Below, piece after piece: positions 27,534-35,959 of a stretch of 64,000 nt of DNA. The DNA is taken from assembly GCF_001552275.1 (NCBI RefSeq), contig NZ_BCQW01000002.1, positions 124,001 through 188,000 of the forward strand. The letters run 5' to 3'. How positions within the stretch are numbered: the first letter of the stretch is position 1; each line of letters opens with the position of its first letter. A program made the translations under genes and the position numbers. Below the pieces are notes generated by a model. The model did not search any database and was not told the DNA's origin. It was given only the letters and a program-made list of their open reading frames with translations. The DNA comes from Amphibacillus sediminis NBRC 103570 (lineage in GTDB: Bacteria > Bacillota > Bacilli > Bacillales > Amphibacillaceae).

Positions 27534-27797
27534 TTATGCCTCCTCCTCATGCTCAGTTTCTTTAAATTGACGCTTCGGCTTAATCAAAATAGCCGAAATG
27601 GCAAAGCCAACTAGCGCCCCGACCAAACCGAATAGCATAGGAAGCGGTTCAACATTAGGTGCAACAAAATAAGCGCCTAATGTAGTAATAGCGGTAATCA
27701 CCATCGCTACTATTAAATCTTTCAGGTTGACTAAATCAGTCCATATTTCTATATTCTCACCAGCTTCATTTGAAACTGATTGTTGCTCCTCACTCAT
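27534..27797 (-). CDS. small two-helix membrane subunit (TctB-like)
   Basis: 87 residues: an acidic N-terminal 25 residues, two membrane helices (DLIVAMVITAITTLGAYFVA and LPMLFGLVGALVGFAISAIL) and a charged tail. Position directly before the large TctA-like permease suggests a small transport subunit; it is half the usual TctB length and only partly similar in plan. GGAGG lies before the ATG, and a promoter with near-consensus -10 and -35 lies 45 bases upstream. Confidence 0.6.
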   Translation of the reverse strand: MSEEQQSVSNEAGENIEIWTDLVNLKDLIVAMVITAITTLGAYFVAPNVEPLPMLFGLVGALVGFAISAILIKPKRQFKETEHEEEA

Positions 27798-27841
27798 ATA
27801 TCATTTCCTCCAGTGCATTAATGACTTTCTAACCAGCTTTT

Positions 27842-27870
27842 ATTATAATCTAATTGAAAATCGTTATCAA
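27842..27870 (-). promoter_or_regulatory. sigma-A promoter of the TctA/TctB-like genes
   Basis: -35 TTGATA (27870-27865), 17-base spacer, -10 TATAAT (27847-27842). It lies about 45 bases before the first start codon, inside the tail of an older open frame. Confidence 0.75.
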
Positions 27871-28047
27871 TAACCAAAATACAGTGATAGCCATCATAAT
27901 CTTAACATGGGAGACACCATCACAAAAGCGATTCGCTTGACTAACTCGTCTTGATATGATTAAAGGCATAATTAAGAAAAACCCCCCAATAAAGTAGATC
28001 AAGGAATTTAATGAAAGAAAAAACGGACAAGGACAGATGATTCATAG
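27850..28047 (-). pseudogene. possible truncated membrane-protein gene next to a repeat
   Basis: From the edge of the repeat at 28048 to a TAG at 27850 one minus-strand frame stays open for about 65 codons and reads as two hydrophobic segments (LIYFIGGFFLIMPLII; KIMMAITVFWLLITIF) around a basic loop SRRVSQANRF. There is no ribosome binding site or clear start. It looks like the C-terminal part of a membrane protein whose front was lost at the repeat boundary; a short real peptide from an internal ATG is the alternative. Confidence 0.4.
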
Positions 28048-28209
28048 ATAAAGTGAAGCCTCGTTCTGTGGGGGGTTGACGCATAGGATGTGCTCGTACA
28101 GACGTTGCGAACTTAGTCAGCTTCCTCTCTCTTCTACTAAATAGGATACTAATGGGTATTGATCTCACCACTTATAGCCGGGCGAAACTTTCGCTGAATG
28201 AAGCTAAAA
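28048..28209 (+). repeat. A/B chimeric repeat
   Basis: The left part is family A (ATAAAGTGAAGC, GACGCATAGGATGTGCTCG, AACTTAGTCAGCTTCCTCT). At about 28140 it switches to the right end of family B (TATTGATCTCACCACTTATAG... CGCTGAATGAAGCTAAAA). Confidence 0.85.
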
Positions 28210-28270
28210 GGGATTGAACAAATTAAGTGTACCTGCACTAAGTTGACGAAATGACTTTCAAAGGCGAACA

Positions 28271-28374
28271 ACAATCAGATCGATGTGCTGATGGTTTGAG
28301 CAAAGGAGTGGATGCATTTAGATACATGAGTAGAAAAAAACCAAGCTAACAATGAGATCCGCCTGATATATTGA
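28271..28374 (+). repeat. family C repeat upstream of the pyridoxine kinase gene
   Basis: Aligns over about 100 bp with 56371-56475: shared CAGATCGA, TGAGCAA, ATGCATTTAGATACATGAGT and AAGCTAACAATGAGAT, then ATATATTGAA. It ends 110 bases before the start codon. Confidence 0.7.
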
Positions 28375-28483
28375 ACGATTCCACTAGATACTCGTAATTA
28401 TCCCAAAATTTATATGTTTTCTGTTTTATTAAATAAATGGTATGATAAGAAATAAATGATCTAGTATAAGAGGGGGAAACAAA

Positions 28484-29278
28484 TTGAAAAAGACATTAAC
28501 ATTGGCTGGTTCTGATTCTAGCGGTGGAGCTGGTATTCAAGCTGACCTAAAAACCTTTCAAGAACACAACGTTTATGGAATGACTGCATTAACTTCAATT
28601 GTTGCCATGAAGCCAGACAACTGGAGTCATGATGTAACGCCAATCGCTGTTTCAACCGTAGAAAAACAGTTAGACACGATTCTATCTATTGGTATTGATG
28701 CTATGAAGACGGGTATGCTCGGATCTGTTGAGATCATAGAGCTTGGGGCAACGAAGCTTAAAGCAAACCAGATCAATAAAGTTGTCATCGATCCAGTAAT
28801 GGTATGTAAAGGTGAGGATGAGGTATTACAGCCAGAAAATACTGATGCAATGCGAGAACTATTGCTACCACTTGCAACCATTACAACACCTAACTTATTC
28901 GAAGCCGGCCAACTCGCCCAAACCGGTCCAATTAAAGACATAGCAGGGATGAAAGAGGCTGCAGCTAAAATTATTGAACTCGGTGCAGAAAATGTTGTTA
29001 TTAAAGGTGGAAAAGCACTTGAACACGAAAAGGCTGTTGATCTTTTTTATGATGGAAGCGAATTTCTATTGCTTGAGAAAGAAAAAGTAAACACAACTTA
29101 TAATCATGGTGCGGGTTGTACTTTTGCTGCTGCTATTACAGCTAACCTTGCTCATGGCAAATCTGTTAAGGAAGCCGTTATTGCTGCAAAAGAATTTGTT
29201 CACGCTGCTATCGTTGATGGTTGGAAATTAAATCAATTTGTTGGCCCTGTTATGCATGGTGCCTATAATCGTCGCTAA
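28484..29278 (+). CDS. pdxK: pyridoxine/pyridoxal kinase, ThiD/PdxK family
   Basis: 264 residues of the ribokinase-like fold. Motifs: TLAGSDSSGGAGIQADLKTF at the N-terminus, GMLGS, DPVMVCKG (phosphate/substrate), TPNLFEA and the anion-hole/catalytic region NHGAGCTFAAAITA. NHGAGC rather than DTHGTGCT, and the overall size, point to the bacillar PdxK (vitamin B6 salvage) branch of the HMP-kinase family; HMP/HMP-P kinase activity is the alternative. The start is TTG 28484, seven bases after AGAGGGGG. A TATGAT -10 lies near 28441. Confidence 0.85.
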   Translation: MKKTLTLAGSDSSGGAGIQADLKTFQEHNVYGMTALTSIVAMKPDNWSHDVTPIAVSTVEKQLDTILSIGIDAMKTGMLGSVEIIELGATKLKANQINKVVIDPVMVCKGEDEVLQPENTDAMRELLLPLATITTPNLFEAGQLAQTGPIKDIAGMKEAAAKIIELGAENVVIKGGKALEHEKAVDLFYDGSEFLLLEKEKVNTTYNHGAGCTFAAAITANLAHGKSVKEAVIAAKEFVHAAIVDGWKLNQFVGPVMHGAYNRR

Positions 29279-29302
29279 AATTAATCTCAGCTCCGAACAA
29301 TC

Positions 29303-29471
29303 AAAGGCGCCTTGGCGTATTCGTATCAGATTTTAGAGAGCTTCGCTTGATAAATGTCCGCTACAAAATTTGTGGCATCCGCCGGAGGCTTTGACTTTTT
29401 TCAGCCGGGGTTTGTACCTCCACTGAATGGAAGGCAAATAGGCATTCATCTCTTCTGCTGAATGAAGTTAA
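29303..29471 (+). repeat. family B repeat
   Basis: GGCGCCTTGGCGTATTCG, an imperfect GAGCTTCGCTTGATAAA hairpin, ATCCGCCGGAGGC, then the core with TTTTTTCAGCCGGGG and a deletion that removes the CCACTT hairpin, ending CTGCTGAATGAAGTTAA. Confidence 0.85.
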
Positions 29472-29514
29472 TCCGGCGATATTGTCTTGTTCTACTCTTG
29501 ATGGTGGTGAACGC

Positions 29515-29931
29515 ATGATAAATACAAAACTATCGGTAGCGATACATATCTTATCAATGGTCGCTACCTCTCAGCATCAGCCTGTTACCTCAGACTATAT
29601 CGCAGCTAGCGTAAATACGAACCCGGTCGTCATACGTCGAATTAGTAGCCAACTAAAAAAAGCTGGCCTCATTACTGCGCAAGCCGGAAAACCAGGGTTT
29701 ATCTTATTAAAAAACATTGAGGATATTTCATTATTGATGATCTATCAAGCCGTTCAAACACAGGATGAATTATTTTCGATTCATAACAATCCTAATCCAC
29801 AATGTTGGATTGGTAAAAACATTCAGGCTACTTTAGATCAAGCCTTTCTTCGTGCACAGCAGGCATTAGAGAATGAATTAGCTGAGCAAAAGCTTAGTGA
29901 CATTATTCAACACCTTTCCACACAAAAGTAA
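29515..29931 (+). CDS. ywnA: Rrf2-family transcriptional regulator, YwnA-like
   Basis: 138 residues. A winged helix-turn-helix at the N-terminus (LSVAIHILSMVAT, VTSDYIAASVNTNPVVIRRISSQLKKAGLI) followed by a dimerisation helix. There is one Cys (PQCWIG) and no Fe-S cysteine trio, so it would sense through other means. It matches YwnA, which in B. subtilis neighbours ywnB as here. ATG 29515 follows GGTGGTGAA; the frame to 29482 is an extension. A palindrome overlapping the promoter of the next gene is a likely binding site. Confidence 0.82.
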   Translation: MINTKLSVAIHILSMVATSQHQPVTSDYIAASVNTNPVVIRRISSQLKKAGLITAQAGKPGFILLKNIEDISLLMIYQAVQTQDELFSIHNNPNPQCWIGKNIQATLDQAFLRAQQALENELAEQKLSDIIQHLSTQK

Positions 29932-29944
29932 TGGAAAGGTGTTG
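29908..29944. other. 12-bp perfect hairpin spanning the Rrf2 stop codon
   Basis: CAACACCTTTCC pairs perfectly with GGAAAGGTGTTG around a 13-base loop that contains the stop codon. There is no T run, so it may stabilise or attenuate the message rather than terminate it. Confidence 0.6.
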
Positions 29945-30008
29945 CTTATAGTTGTAAATTTCTTTGGTCATCTTGTTATATGAACTACTAAGATTGGAAA
30001 GCTTAAAC

Positions 30009-30044
30009 TTGACTAATCTATGAATTGTAACTAAAATAGTTACA
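30009..30044 (+). promoter_or_regulatory. promoter with overlapping palindromic operator
   Basis: -35 TTGACT (30009-30014), 17-base spacer, -10 TAAAAT (30032-30037). TGTAACT and AGTTACA (30026-30044) form a perfect inverted repeat with the -10 between its arms. This suits repression of the YwnB-like gene by the neighbouring Rrf2 protein. Confidence 0.75.
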
Positions 30045-30070
30045 CATAACCCTAATAAGGAGTGAATACT

Positions 30071-30709
30071 ATGAAGATTGGTATCATTGGAGCAACTGGA
30101 AAAGCTGGATCATTAATTTTAGAAGAAGCTAAAGCACGCGGGCATGAAGTGACTGCCATTGTACGAAACCAAGCAAAATTAACGGACAAAAATATCCCCG
30201 TCATCGAGAAAAGTATCTTTGATCTCACAAAAGAAGATTTAGTAAATTTTGATGTGGTGGTTAACGCCTTTAATGCACCTGAAGGAGAAGAACATCAACA
30301 CGTTGATAGCCACGTTGTCTTAATCGATGCACTAAAGGGAACAGATACCCGCCTTATTGTCGTAGGTGGGGCAGGTAGCCTTTACGTTGATGAAGATAAA
30401 ACCACACGTCTATATGAAACGCCTGACTTCCCAGATTTTATTTATCCAACCGCTTCAAACATGGGTAAAGCGCTAGATTTACTCTTAGCGTCAAGTGATC
30501 TCAAATGGACGCATCTGAGCCCAGCAATTACTTTCGATCCTGACGGGGTCCGAACTGGAAGCTACCAATTAGGAAACGACCATGTGATCAACAATCGTGC
30601 AGGAGAAAGTTATATTAGTTATGCCGATTATGCAATTGCAACTGTAGATGAAATTGAAAATCGAAAACATGAGAATCAACGTTTTACGGTCGTTGGTGAA
30701 AAAGGATAA
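30071..30709 (+). CDS. ywnB: NAD(P)-binding oxidoreductase, YwnB-like
   Basis: 212 residues. Rossmann fold of the atypical SDR group: GIIGATGKAGS nucleotide loop at residues 4-14, IVRNQAKL (phosphate-preferring basic residue), VVVNAFNAP, and VGGAGSLY. The catalytic YxxxK of classical SDRs is not seen, as usual for this family (NAD(P)H-binding/NmrA-like). ATG 30071 is eight bases after AAGGAG; the upstream GTG at 30062 overlaps it. Paired with the Rrf2 gene upstream, and probably involved in redox or disulfide/electrophile stress. Confidence 0.82.
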   Translation: MKIGIIGATGKAGSLILEEAKARGHEVTAIVRNQAKLTDKNIPVIEKSIFDLTKEDLVNFDVVVNAFNAPEGEEHQHVDSHVVLIDALKGTDTRLIVVGGAGSLYVDEDKTTRLYETPDFPDFIYPTASNMGKALDLLLASSDLKWTHLSPAITFDPDGVRTGSYQLGNDHVINNRAGESYISYADYAIATVDEIENRKHENQRFTVVGEKG

Positions 30710-30719
30710 AAGTTAAGCT

Positions 30720-30758
30720 CCAGGTTGGTTTCTCCGGGACCAACCTGGTTCTTTTTTC
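30720..30758 (+). terminator. Rho-independent terminator after ywnB
   Basis: CCAGGTTGGT pairs perfectly with ACCAACCTGG, followed by TTCTTTTTTC. Confidence 0.95.
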
Positions 30759-30767
30759 GTTACTTAG

Positions 30768-30958
30768 ATAAAGTGAAACTTCGTTCAGTGGGTTTTTTTT
30801 CATCCCTCACTAAACATTAGTTGAACCAATCGGGCCGTTACTGGCTGTTGGATCTCCCACTTAGAAATGACATGTTCCCTTATTATTGAAGTGGGAGTCC
30901 TACAAAAGACCTTCGATGGGGCGAGTAATCGCAGCCCCAGCCAGTTACACTGCGATAT
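30768..30958 (+). repeat. short family A repeat lacking the stem 1 insert
   Basis: ATAAAGTGAAAC to CACTGCGATA. The stem 1 loop is T-rich and short, as in the copy at 17893; stems 2 and 3 are present. Confidence 0.88.
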
Positions 30959-31051
30959 ACCTCAGTGTTTTGCTTTAACCAATATCTCCCTTGTAAGCTC
31001 ATGTTTAATATTAGGTAAAGCGGGTAGTATTGAACTAAGGGAGGAGATACA

Positions 31052-31498
31052 ATGCCTTGGGATTCGCAGGACTATCCAAGCTCGTGGAAAAACTTTAATG
31101 TTGTCATGCGGAAAAAGGCGATTGATATTGCCAATGCTATGCTTAAAGAAGGTTATGAGGAGAATCATGTTATTCCCATTGCAACAGAACAGGCTAAGCA
31201 ATGGTACAAGCATGCTTCTCAAGAAGAGCGTCAGAACGTAAAACAAAAGACAGATCAAGCATTACATGAAAGCAGCCGTCATTCAGAAAAAAGACCGGAA
31301 TTAATTGATCATGCTGTTCACATTCTACCTGATGGAGCAGATTGGTTAGTTAAGACAGCAGATGCCAAGCGCGCTGCTAATCGTTATCATGTTAAGACTG
31401 ATGCTATTAAACGTGGTAAGGAAATCGCCGAAAACAAAGAAACACAACTTATCATTCACAAGCAATCTGGCGAGATTCAAGAGGTATTAAACTACTAA
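31052..31498 (+). CDS. ydaT: YdaT-like protein with C-terminal DUF2188 domain
   Basis: 148 residues. The N-terminus (MPWDSQDYPSSWKNF... AIDIANAMLKEGYEENHVIPIATEQAKQWY) is a ChaB-like/YdaT segment, and the C-terminus (HILPDGADWLVKTADAKRAANRY... LIIHKQSGEIQE) is a DUF2188 domain. YdaT belongs to the SigB general stress regulon in B. subtilis; its activity is unknown. GGGAGGAG lies before the ATG and a strong terminator follows. Monocistronic. Confidence 0.85.
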   Translation: MPWDSQDYPSSWKNFNVVMRKKAIDIANAMLKEGYEENHVIPIATEQAKQWYKHASQEERQNVKQKTDQALHESSRHSEKRPELIDHAVHILPDGADWLVKTADAKRAANRYHVKTDAIKRGKEIAENKETQLIIHKQSGEIQEVLNY

Positions 31499-31508
31499 GT
31501 CTATTTAA

Positions 31509-31544
31509 GGGCGTGGCGTAATCGCAACCACACGCCCTTCTTTT
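31509..31544 (+). terminator. terminator after ydaT
   Basis: GGGCGTGG pairs with CCACACGCCC (one bulge) and is followed by TTCTTTT. The convergent xylanase gene ends 13 bases beyond. Confidence 0.85.
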
Positions 31545-31556
31545 AATTAACCAAGC

Positions 31557-32537
31557 TTATTTCATGATATATTCTAAAGCTGGCTTAGGCTCACCGTTCG
31601 CGTCGAAAAGAAACGGCCAGTTTTTCCGCCCTTTAATGGGAAAGTCACTAAGCCATGTATAACGGTCCGAGATACCCCAGAAAGTGACGGCTGAAATGTG
31701 GTCCTGATACTTTTGAAACAGTTCAAAAAAGCGTTGATAACGCTCAGCTTGGAGATAAAGCATTTCCTTACTTGGCTCAGTCACATCCGTCCGTTTATCA
31801 TCAAAGGAAAACATTGACACATCCATTTCAGTAATATGAAGCTGCAACCCCAGCTCGGCATAGCGCTGTATTGCCGCTTCGATATTTTGATAGCTTGGAT
31901 CATATAAATTCCAATGCGCCTGTAAGCCAACACCATGAATCGGTACACCTCTCTCAAGCATACCTCTAATCAATAGAAATATCTTCTCACATTTATCTGG
32001 GTTTGATTCATTATAATCATTGTAAAATAATAGCGCATCGGGATCTGCCTCATGAGCATACTGAAATGCATAATCAATAAAGTCCTCGCCGATTATGTCT
32101 AGCCATTTTGATCGTCTTAAATACTCACCTCCATGATCAGATATAGCTTCATTAACAACATCCCACGCATAAATACGACCGCGGTAGCGCGAGACCACCG
32201 TCTCAATATGCTCTTTCATTCGAGCTAATAGTTCAGCTCTTGTCACATCATGACCATCTTGATCGGTAAAGAACCAAGCTGGGGTTTGATTATGCCACAC
32301 CAGTGTATGTCCGCGTAAGCCCATACCACTTGCCTCTGCAAATTCTAGAAAGTGATCAGCTCGCTCAAAATGGTATTGAGCAGGTTTAGGATGGATTTCT
32401 TCAAACTTCATTTCATTTTCAGCCGTAATCGAATTAAAATGCAATTTTAATAGCTCTTGATCAGCTTCAATGGTGTTGGCATTGACAGCCGCTCCTATTA
32501 AAAACTGTCCTTCAAAATAAGATTTTAAAGCTTCCAT
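31557..32537 (-). CDS. intracellular GH10 endo-1,4-beta-xylanase
   Basis: 326 residues, a bare GH10 TIM barrel. The acid/base Glu is E130 in WDVVNEA and the nucleophile is E237 in LHITEMDV; substrate-site residues GHTLVWHNQTPAWF and TFWGISDRYTWL are present. There is no signal peptide and no binding module, so it acts in the cytosol on imported xylo-oligosaccharides, like the intracellular xylanases of Geobacillus. The start codon overlaps the stop (TAATG) of an open stretch upstream. Same strand as xylB and xylA, and probably in their operon. Confidence 0.93.
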   Translation of the reverse strand: MEALKSYFEGQFLIGAAVNANTIEADQELLKLHFNSITAENEMKFEEIHPKPAQYHFERADHFLEFAEASGMGLRGHTLVWHNQTPAWFFTDQDGHDVTRAELLARMKEHIETVVSRYRGRIYAWDVVNEAISDHGGEYLRRSKWLDIIGEDFIDYAFQYAHEADPDALLFYNDYNESNPDKCEKIFLLIRGMLERGVPIHGVGLQAHWNLYDPSYQNIEAAIQRYAELGLQLHITEMDVSMFSFDDKRTDVTEPSKEMLYLQAERYQRFFELFQKYQDHISAVTFWGISDRYTWLSDFPIKGRKNWPFLFDANGEPKPALEYIMK

Positions 32538-32743
32538 TATTTAATTGAACCACCTTCCACTTTATCGGCTTGCATCCATTCAAGTTCATAACCATTAATA
32601 CGTCTATTCAGCCTTGATCCCGCCTTTTCCTTAAGCGTAATGTCCAGGTGTGTCAAACGATAAGCATTAGTTCTTTTTAATTTAGTCAATGCTTCGTTAC
32701 TCTGTCTTAATTCGTGCAGGATTATTATCGAAAAGAAACTAAA
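32537..32743 (-). pseudogene. open coding-like remnant between xylB and the GH10 gene
   Basis: One frame is open from inside the 3' end of xylB to a TAA that overlaps the GH10 ATG (TAATG). The last 60 codons read like a soluble protein (HELRQSNEALTKLKR; RLNRRINGYELEWMQ). There is no ATG/GTG start or ribosome binding site, so it is either the tail of a lost gene or a short frame used only for coupling. I do not recognise the sequence. Confidence 0.4.
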
Positions 32744-34218
32744 TCATGATTTAACTGTTTCGTCACATGGTAAACCTGCTGATATAATGCAAAAAGCTGA
32801 CGATATTTCTTCACATTTTCAGAATTAGGATAATAGGTTTTAGCGTGCTTTACAAACGCAGCAGCACATTCTTTTAATGATTGGTACCAGCCCGATCCCA
32901 CTGCCGCAAGAATAGCTGCTCCCATTCCCGGACCTTGCTCATTAGCAAGTGTAACTACTTCTGTATTAAAAATATCCGCTTGAATCTGTAGCCATAAATC
33001 ACTTTTGGCACCACCGCCAATCGCCACAACCCGATCAACCTTCTTTCCTTTTTCACGGAAAATTTCAACCGACTCATTCAGGCTAAATGTGATGCCTTCA
33101 ATTACTGCGCGAGCAAAATCACCACGTGTATGACTAGCATGTGCACCTATAAAGCTAGCTCGGATGGAACTATCTGGATGCGGTGTCCGCTCTCCTACAA
33201 TATAAGGGGTAAAGACCATACCTTTTGCACCTACTGTAGAGCTTCTGGCTTCATCAATTAACTGGTCGAAGGATATTTCTTTTGCAAATGTTTCCTTGAA
33301 CCAGCTTAAACTATATCCAGCCGCTAGCGTGACACCCATTGTGTAAAAGGCAGATGGATCACCATGGTTGAAATAATGGACTTGACCTTGGAAGTCTTTA
33401 TTCCCTTTTGCTTCATAAGATAACACTACACCCGAGGTTCCTGTACTGCTAAGCGTTAGACCATCTGTTAAAATACCAGCACCAATTGCACCACAGGCAT
33501 TATCAGCGCCACCGGCAAAAACCTTACAGTCTGTTGTTAAACCTGTTTCAGCTGCTACTTCTGCTAAGATGGTACCTGTCATTTGATCAGAGCCAACTAA
33601 AGCAGGGCAAAGTTCAAACGGTATTCCATTTTTTTCGCACATTTCTGTACTCCAAGCTTTATTCGCCACATCAAGAAGTAATGTTCCAGCTGCATCAGAA
33701 TAATCCATGCTCAGATCACCAGCTAAACGATAACGGACATAGTCCTTAGGTAATAAAAACAGGCTTGCTTGGTTAAAAATGTCCGGTTCATGCTTTTTTA
33801 CCCATAGGAGCTTTGGTAAGGTAAATCCTTCAAGTGCTGGATTTTTTGTAATCGCATACATCCGATTAAGTCCAACATTAGCTTCTATCTCACGACACTC
33901 TTCTGTTGTACGGGTATCATTCCATAAAATTGCGCGCCTTAGTGGCCGATAGTCTGCTCCAAGTAGGACAAGCCCATGCATTTGACCAGAGAAACTTAAT
34001 CCTTGGATAGCTTGAGGATCATTGACACGCACGGTCAGTTCCCTCAAAGCAGCCTTTGTTTGCTTTACCCAATCTTCAGGATCTTGCTCACTGTAGCCCG
34101 GCTGATCATGATAAAGTGGATAGGCTTTCGTAACTTCATCAACCACCTGACCTGCTTGACTCACTAGTAATACTTTTACTGCACTTGTACCGAGGTCAAC
34201 TCCAATGACATACCCCAT
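32725..34218 (-). CDS. xylB: xylulokinase
   Basis: 497 residues. FGGY carbohydrate kinase phosphorylating D-xylulose. GVDLGTSAVKVLL (phosphate-1) begins at residue 6; SGQMHGLV, WNDTRTTEEC, the conserved GGADNACGAIGAG, SSTGTSGVV (ATP-binding) and GGGAKSDLWLQIQAD follow. GGAGG precedes the ATG. It follows xylA with a 290-bp gap that contains a hairpin and a chimeric repeat, so expression relative to xylA may be tuned there. Confidence 0.95.
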   Translation of the reverse strand: MGYVIGVDLGTSAVKVLLVSQAGQVVDEVTKAYPLYHDQPGYSEQDPEDWVKQTKAALRELTVRVNDPQAIQGLSFSGQMHGLVLLGADYRPLRRAILWNDTRTTEECREIEANVGLNRMYAITKNPALEGFTLPKLLWVKKHEPDIFNQASLFLLPKDYVRYRLAGDLSMDYSDAAGTLLLDVANKAWSTEMCEKNGIPFELCPALVGSDQMTGTILAEVAAETGLTTDCKVFAGGADNACGAIGAGILTDGLTLSSTGTSGVVLSYEAKGNKDFQGQVHYFNHGDPSAFYTMGVTLAAGYSLSWFKETFAKEISFDQLIDEARSSTVGAKGMVFTPYIVGERTPHPDSSIRASFIGAHASHTRGDFARAVIEGITFSLNESVEIFREKGKKVDRVVAIGGGAKSDLWLQIQADIFNTEVVTLANEQGPGMGAAILAAVGSGWYQSLKECAAAFVKHAKTYYPNSENVKKYRQLFALYQQVYHVTKQLNHDLVSFR

Positions 34219-34343
34219 TAACGAAACCTCCTTTTATAGGTTTGTTCAAAACGACTCAGCGACATCGCTCACGTATCATCCGCCCATCGCTTCTTAGTCT
34301 ACTTACTTCTCAATGAGTATTTTGAACAGATACTTCTAGATAA

Positions 34344-34376
34344 ATCATGCGAATGGCGCTAGGCTATTCGCATGAT
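34344..34376. other. 11-bp perfect hairpin between xylA and xylB
   Basis: ATCATGCGAAT pairs perfectly with ATTCGCATGAT over 11 bases. On the minus strand it is followed by only a short T stretch. It could be a partial terminator or a processing signal setting the xylA:xylB ratio. Confidence 0.6.
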
Positions 34377-34404
34377 TCTTTATAATTCTAACGAGCTTCA
34401 CTCA

Positions 34405-34515
34405 ATAAAGTGAAACTTCGTTCAGTCGGGGTTTGTACCCGCACTGAATGAAAGACAAATAGGTATTCATCACACCACTTATAGTAGCGGGCACCTACTG
34501 CTAAATGAAGTTAAA
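34405..34515 (+). repeat. A/B chimeric repeat abutting xylA
   Basis: Family A left end (ATAAAGTGAAACTTCGTTCAG) joined to the family B right half (GCACTGAATGAAAGACAAATA... CTAAATGAAGTTAAA). The final TTAAA contains the xylA stop codon read on the other strand. Confidence 0.85.
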
Positions 34516-35824
34516 TATTTAATAAGTATTGGTTCATTCTTGCTTTGATTTTCTCTACCTGACCAGAGCGAACCTCGATATCTTTTAGGTCGATCGCATG
34601 TGCCTCCAATTCTTTTAGGCTGGTTTGACGATTGATAATTTTTTGACCAAGATCTGATTGGAAGGTTTTATAACGCTCATCAACGATTGTTTCAAAGAAT
34701 TTATCATCGATCATTTTTTGTGCGACACGTAAACCGATGGCAAAAGCATCCATTCCAGCAATATGAGCATGGAATAAATCCTCTGTTTCAAATGAGCCTC
34801 TACGAACCTTAGCATCAAAGTTTAGACCACCTCGTCCTAATCCACCATTTTTCAAAATTTCGTACATAGCTAAAGTTGTCGTATAAAGGTCTGTTGGGAA
34901 TTCATCCGTATCCCAGCCTAATAATAAATCACCTTGATTCGCATCAACCGATCCTAACATGCCACTTTCACGCGCTACACGTAATTCGTGTTCAAACGTA
35001 TGACCTGCCAATGTCGCATGGTTAGCTTCGATATTAAATTTAAAATGATCTTGCAATCCATATTGATATAAAAATGCTGTGGCAGTAGCAACATCAAAGT
35101 CATACTGATGTGTTGTTGGTTCCTTCGGCTTTGGCTCAATTAAAAATTGTGCGTCAAAGCCAATTTCTTTAGCATAATCAATTGCCATATGATAAAGATT
35201 AGCTAGGTTCTGCTGTTCGAGCTTCATATCCGTATTTAATAAGGATTCATAGCCTTCTCGGCCACCCCAGAATACATAATTTTCTGCGCCCAATTCCTTA
35301 CCAACTTCAAGGCCTTTCTTGATCTTAGCAGCAGCATATGCGTAAACATCAGCATTTGAAGACGTACCCGCTCCGTGTGTCCAACGTGGATTGGTAAACA
35401 TGTTCGCTGTATTCCATAGTAGCTTTGTCTTGCTATCCTTCATATAATCTTTGATCATGCTAACAATTTCATCTAGATTTTGATTCGATTCTCGTAATGT
35501 ATCCCCTTCTGGTGCAATATCAACATCATGAAAACAAAAGAATGGTGCATCAATTTTTTCAAAAAATTCAAATGCTGCTTCTACGCGGGCTTTTGCTAAA
35601 TCCATTCCTTTTAAGTGATCCCATGGGCGTTTAGCTGTTCCAGCACCAAATGGGTCCCCTCCATCTCCGGTAAACGTATGCCAATAAGCAATACCAAATC
35701 GAAGCAGTTGCTCCATTGTCTTGTCACCCACTTTTTCCTCTGGGTTATAGAATTTAAAAGCAAAGGGATTATTGGAATGACGTCCTTCATACTTGACTTT
35801 TGTTACTTCATTAAAATATGCCAC
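34511..35824 (-). CDS. xylA: xylose isomerase
   Basis: 437 residues, class II size. It isomerises D-xylose to D-xylulose. Family motifs: FWHTF-like [30 protein letters not shown] with the catalytic His and Asp, [47 protein letters not shown] and [19 protein letters not shown] for the metal ligands. The start is GTG 35824, eight bases after GGAGG. A XylR-type operator and a cre-like site lie upstream. The stop codon is inside the end of a repeat. Confidence 0.97.
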   Translation of the reverse strand: MAYFNEVTKVKYEGRHSNNPFAFKFYNPEEKVGDKTMEQLLRFGIAYWHTFTGDGGDPFGAGTAKRPWDHLKGMDLAKARVEAAFEFFEKIDAPFFCFHDVDIAPEGDTLRESNQNLDEIVSMIKDYMKDSKTKLLWNTANMFTNPRWTHGAGTSSNADVYAYAAAKIKKGLEVGKELGAENYVFWGGREGYESLLNTDMKLEQQNLANLYHMAIDYAKEIGFDAQFLIEPKPKEPTTHQYDFDVATATAFLYQYGLQDHFKFNIEANHATLAGHTFEHELRVARESGMLGSVDANQGDLLLGWDTDEFPTDLYTTTLAMYEILKNGGLGRGGLNFDAKVRRGSFETEDLFHAHIAGMDAFAIGLRVAQKMIDDKFFETIVDERYKTFQSDLGQKIINRQTSLKELEAHAIDLKDIEVRSGQVEKIKARMNQYLLNI

Positions 35825-35878
35825 AATAAAAACCTCCTATTAAACTTATTATGTGATACTGTTATTCTATCACGCTTC

Positions 35879-35907
35879 ACTTAGTTAGTCTATTGAATTA
35901 ACTAAGT
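35879..35907 (-). promoter_or_regulatory. XylR-type operator of xylA
   Basis: ACTTAGTTA and TAACTAAGT form a perfect 9-bp inverted repeat with an 11-base spacer. It overlaps a TAGACT (-35)/TAGAAT (-10, 17-base spacing) promoter. The half-site resembles the XylR operator of bacilli. No xylR gene is in the window. Confidence 0.75.
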
Positions 35908-35919
35908 TTATCATAAAAA

Positions 35920-35933
35920 ATTTAACGCTTTCA
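35920..35933 (-). promoter_or_regulatory. cre-like site upstream of xylA
   Basis: TGAAAGCGTTAAAT on the minus strand matches the CcpA cre consensus except for the final CA. It lies upstream of the XylR-type operator. Confidence 0.5.
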
Positions 35934-35959
35934 TCGTAGGGTGACTTCAGTTGAGCATA

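Noticed and set aside
27941-28171. 76-codon minus-strand frame
   Set aside because: Mostly chimeric repeat; the neighbouring frame reads better as a protein remnant.
30867-31241. 124-codon plus-strand frame
   Set aside because: Starts in repeat A and overlaps ydaT out of frame; ydaT has the ribosome site and family match.
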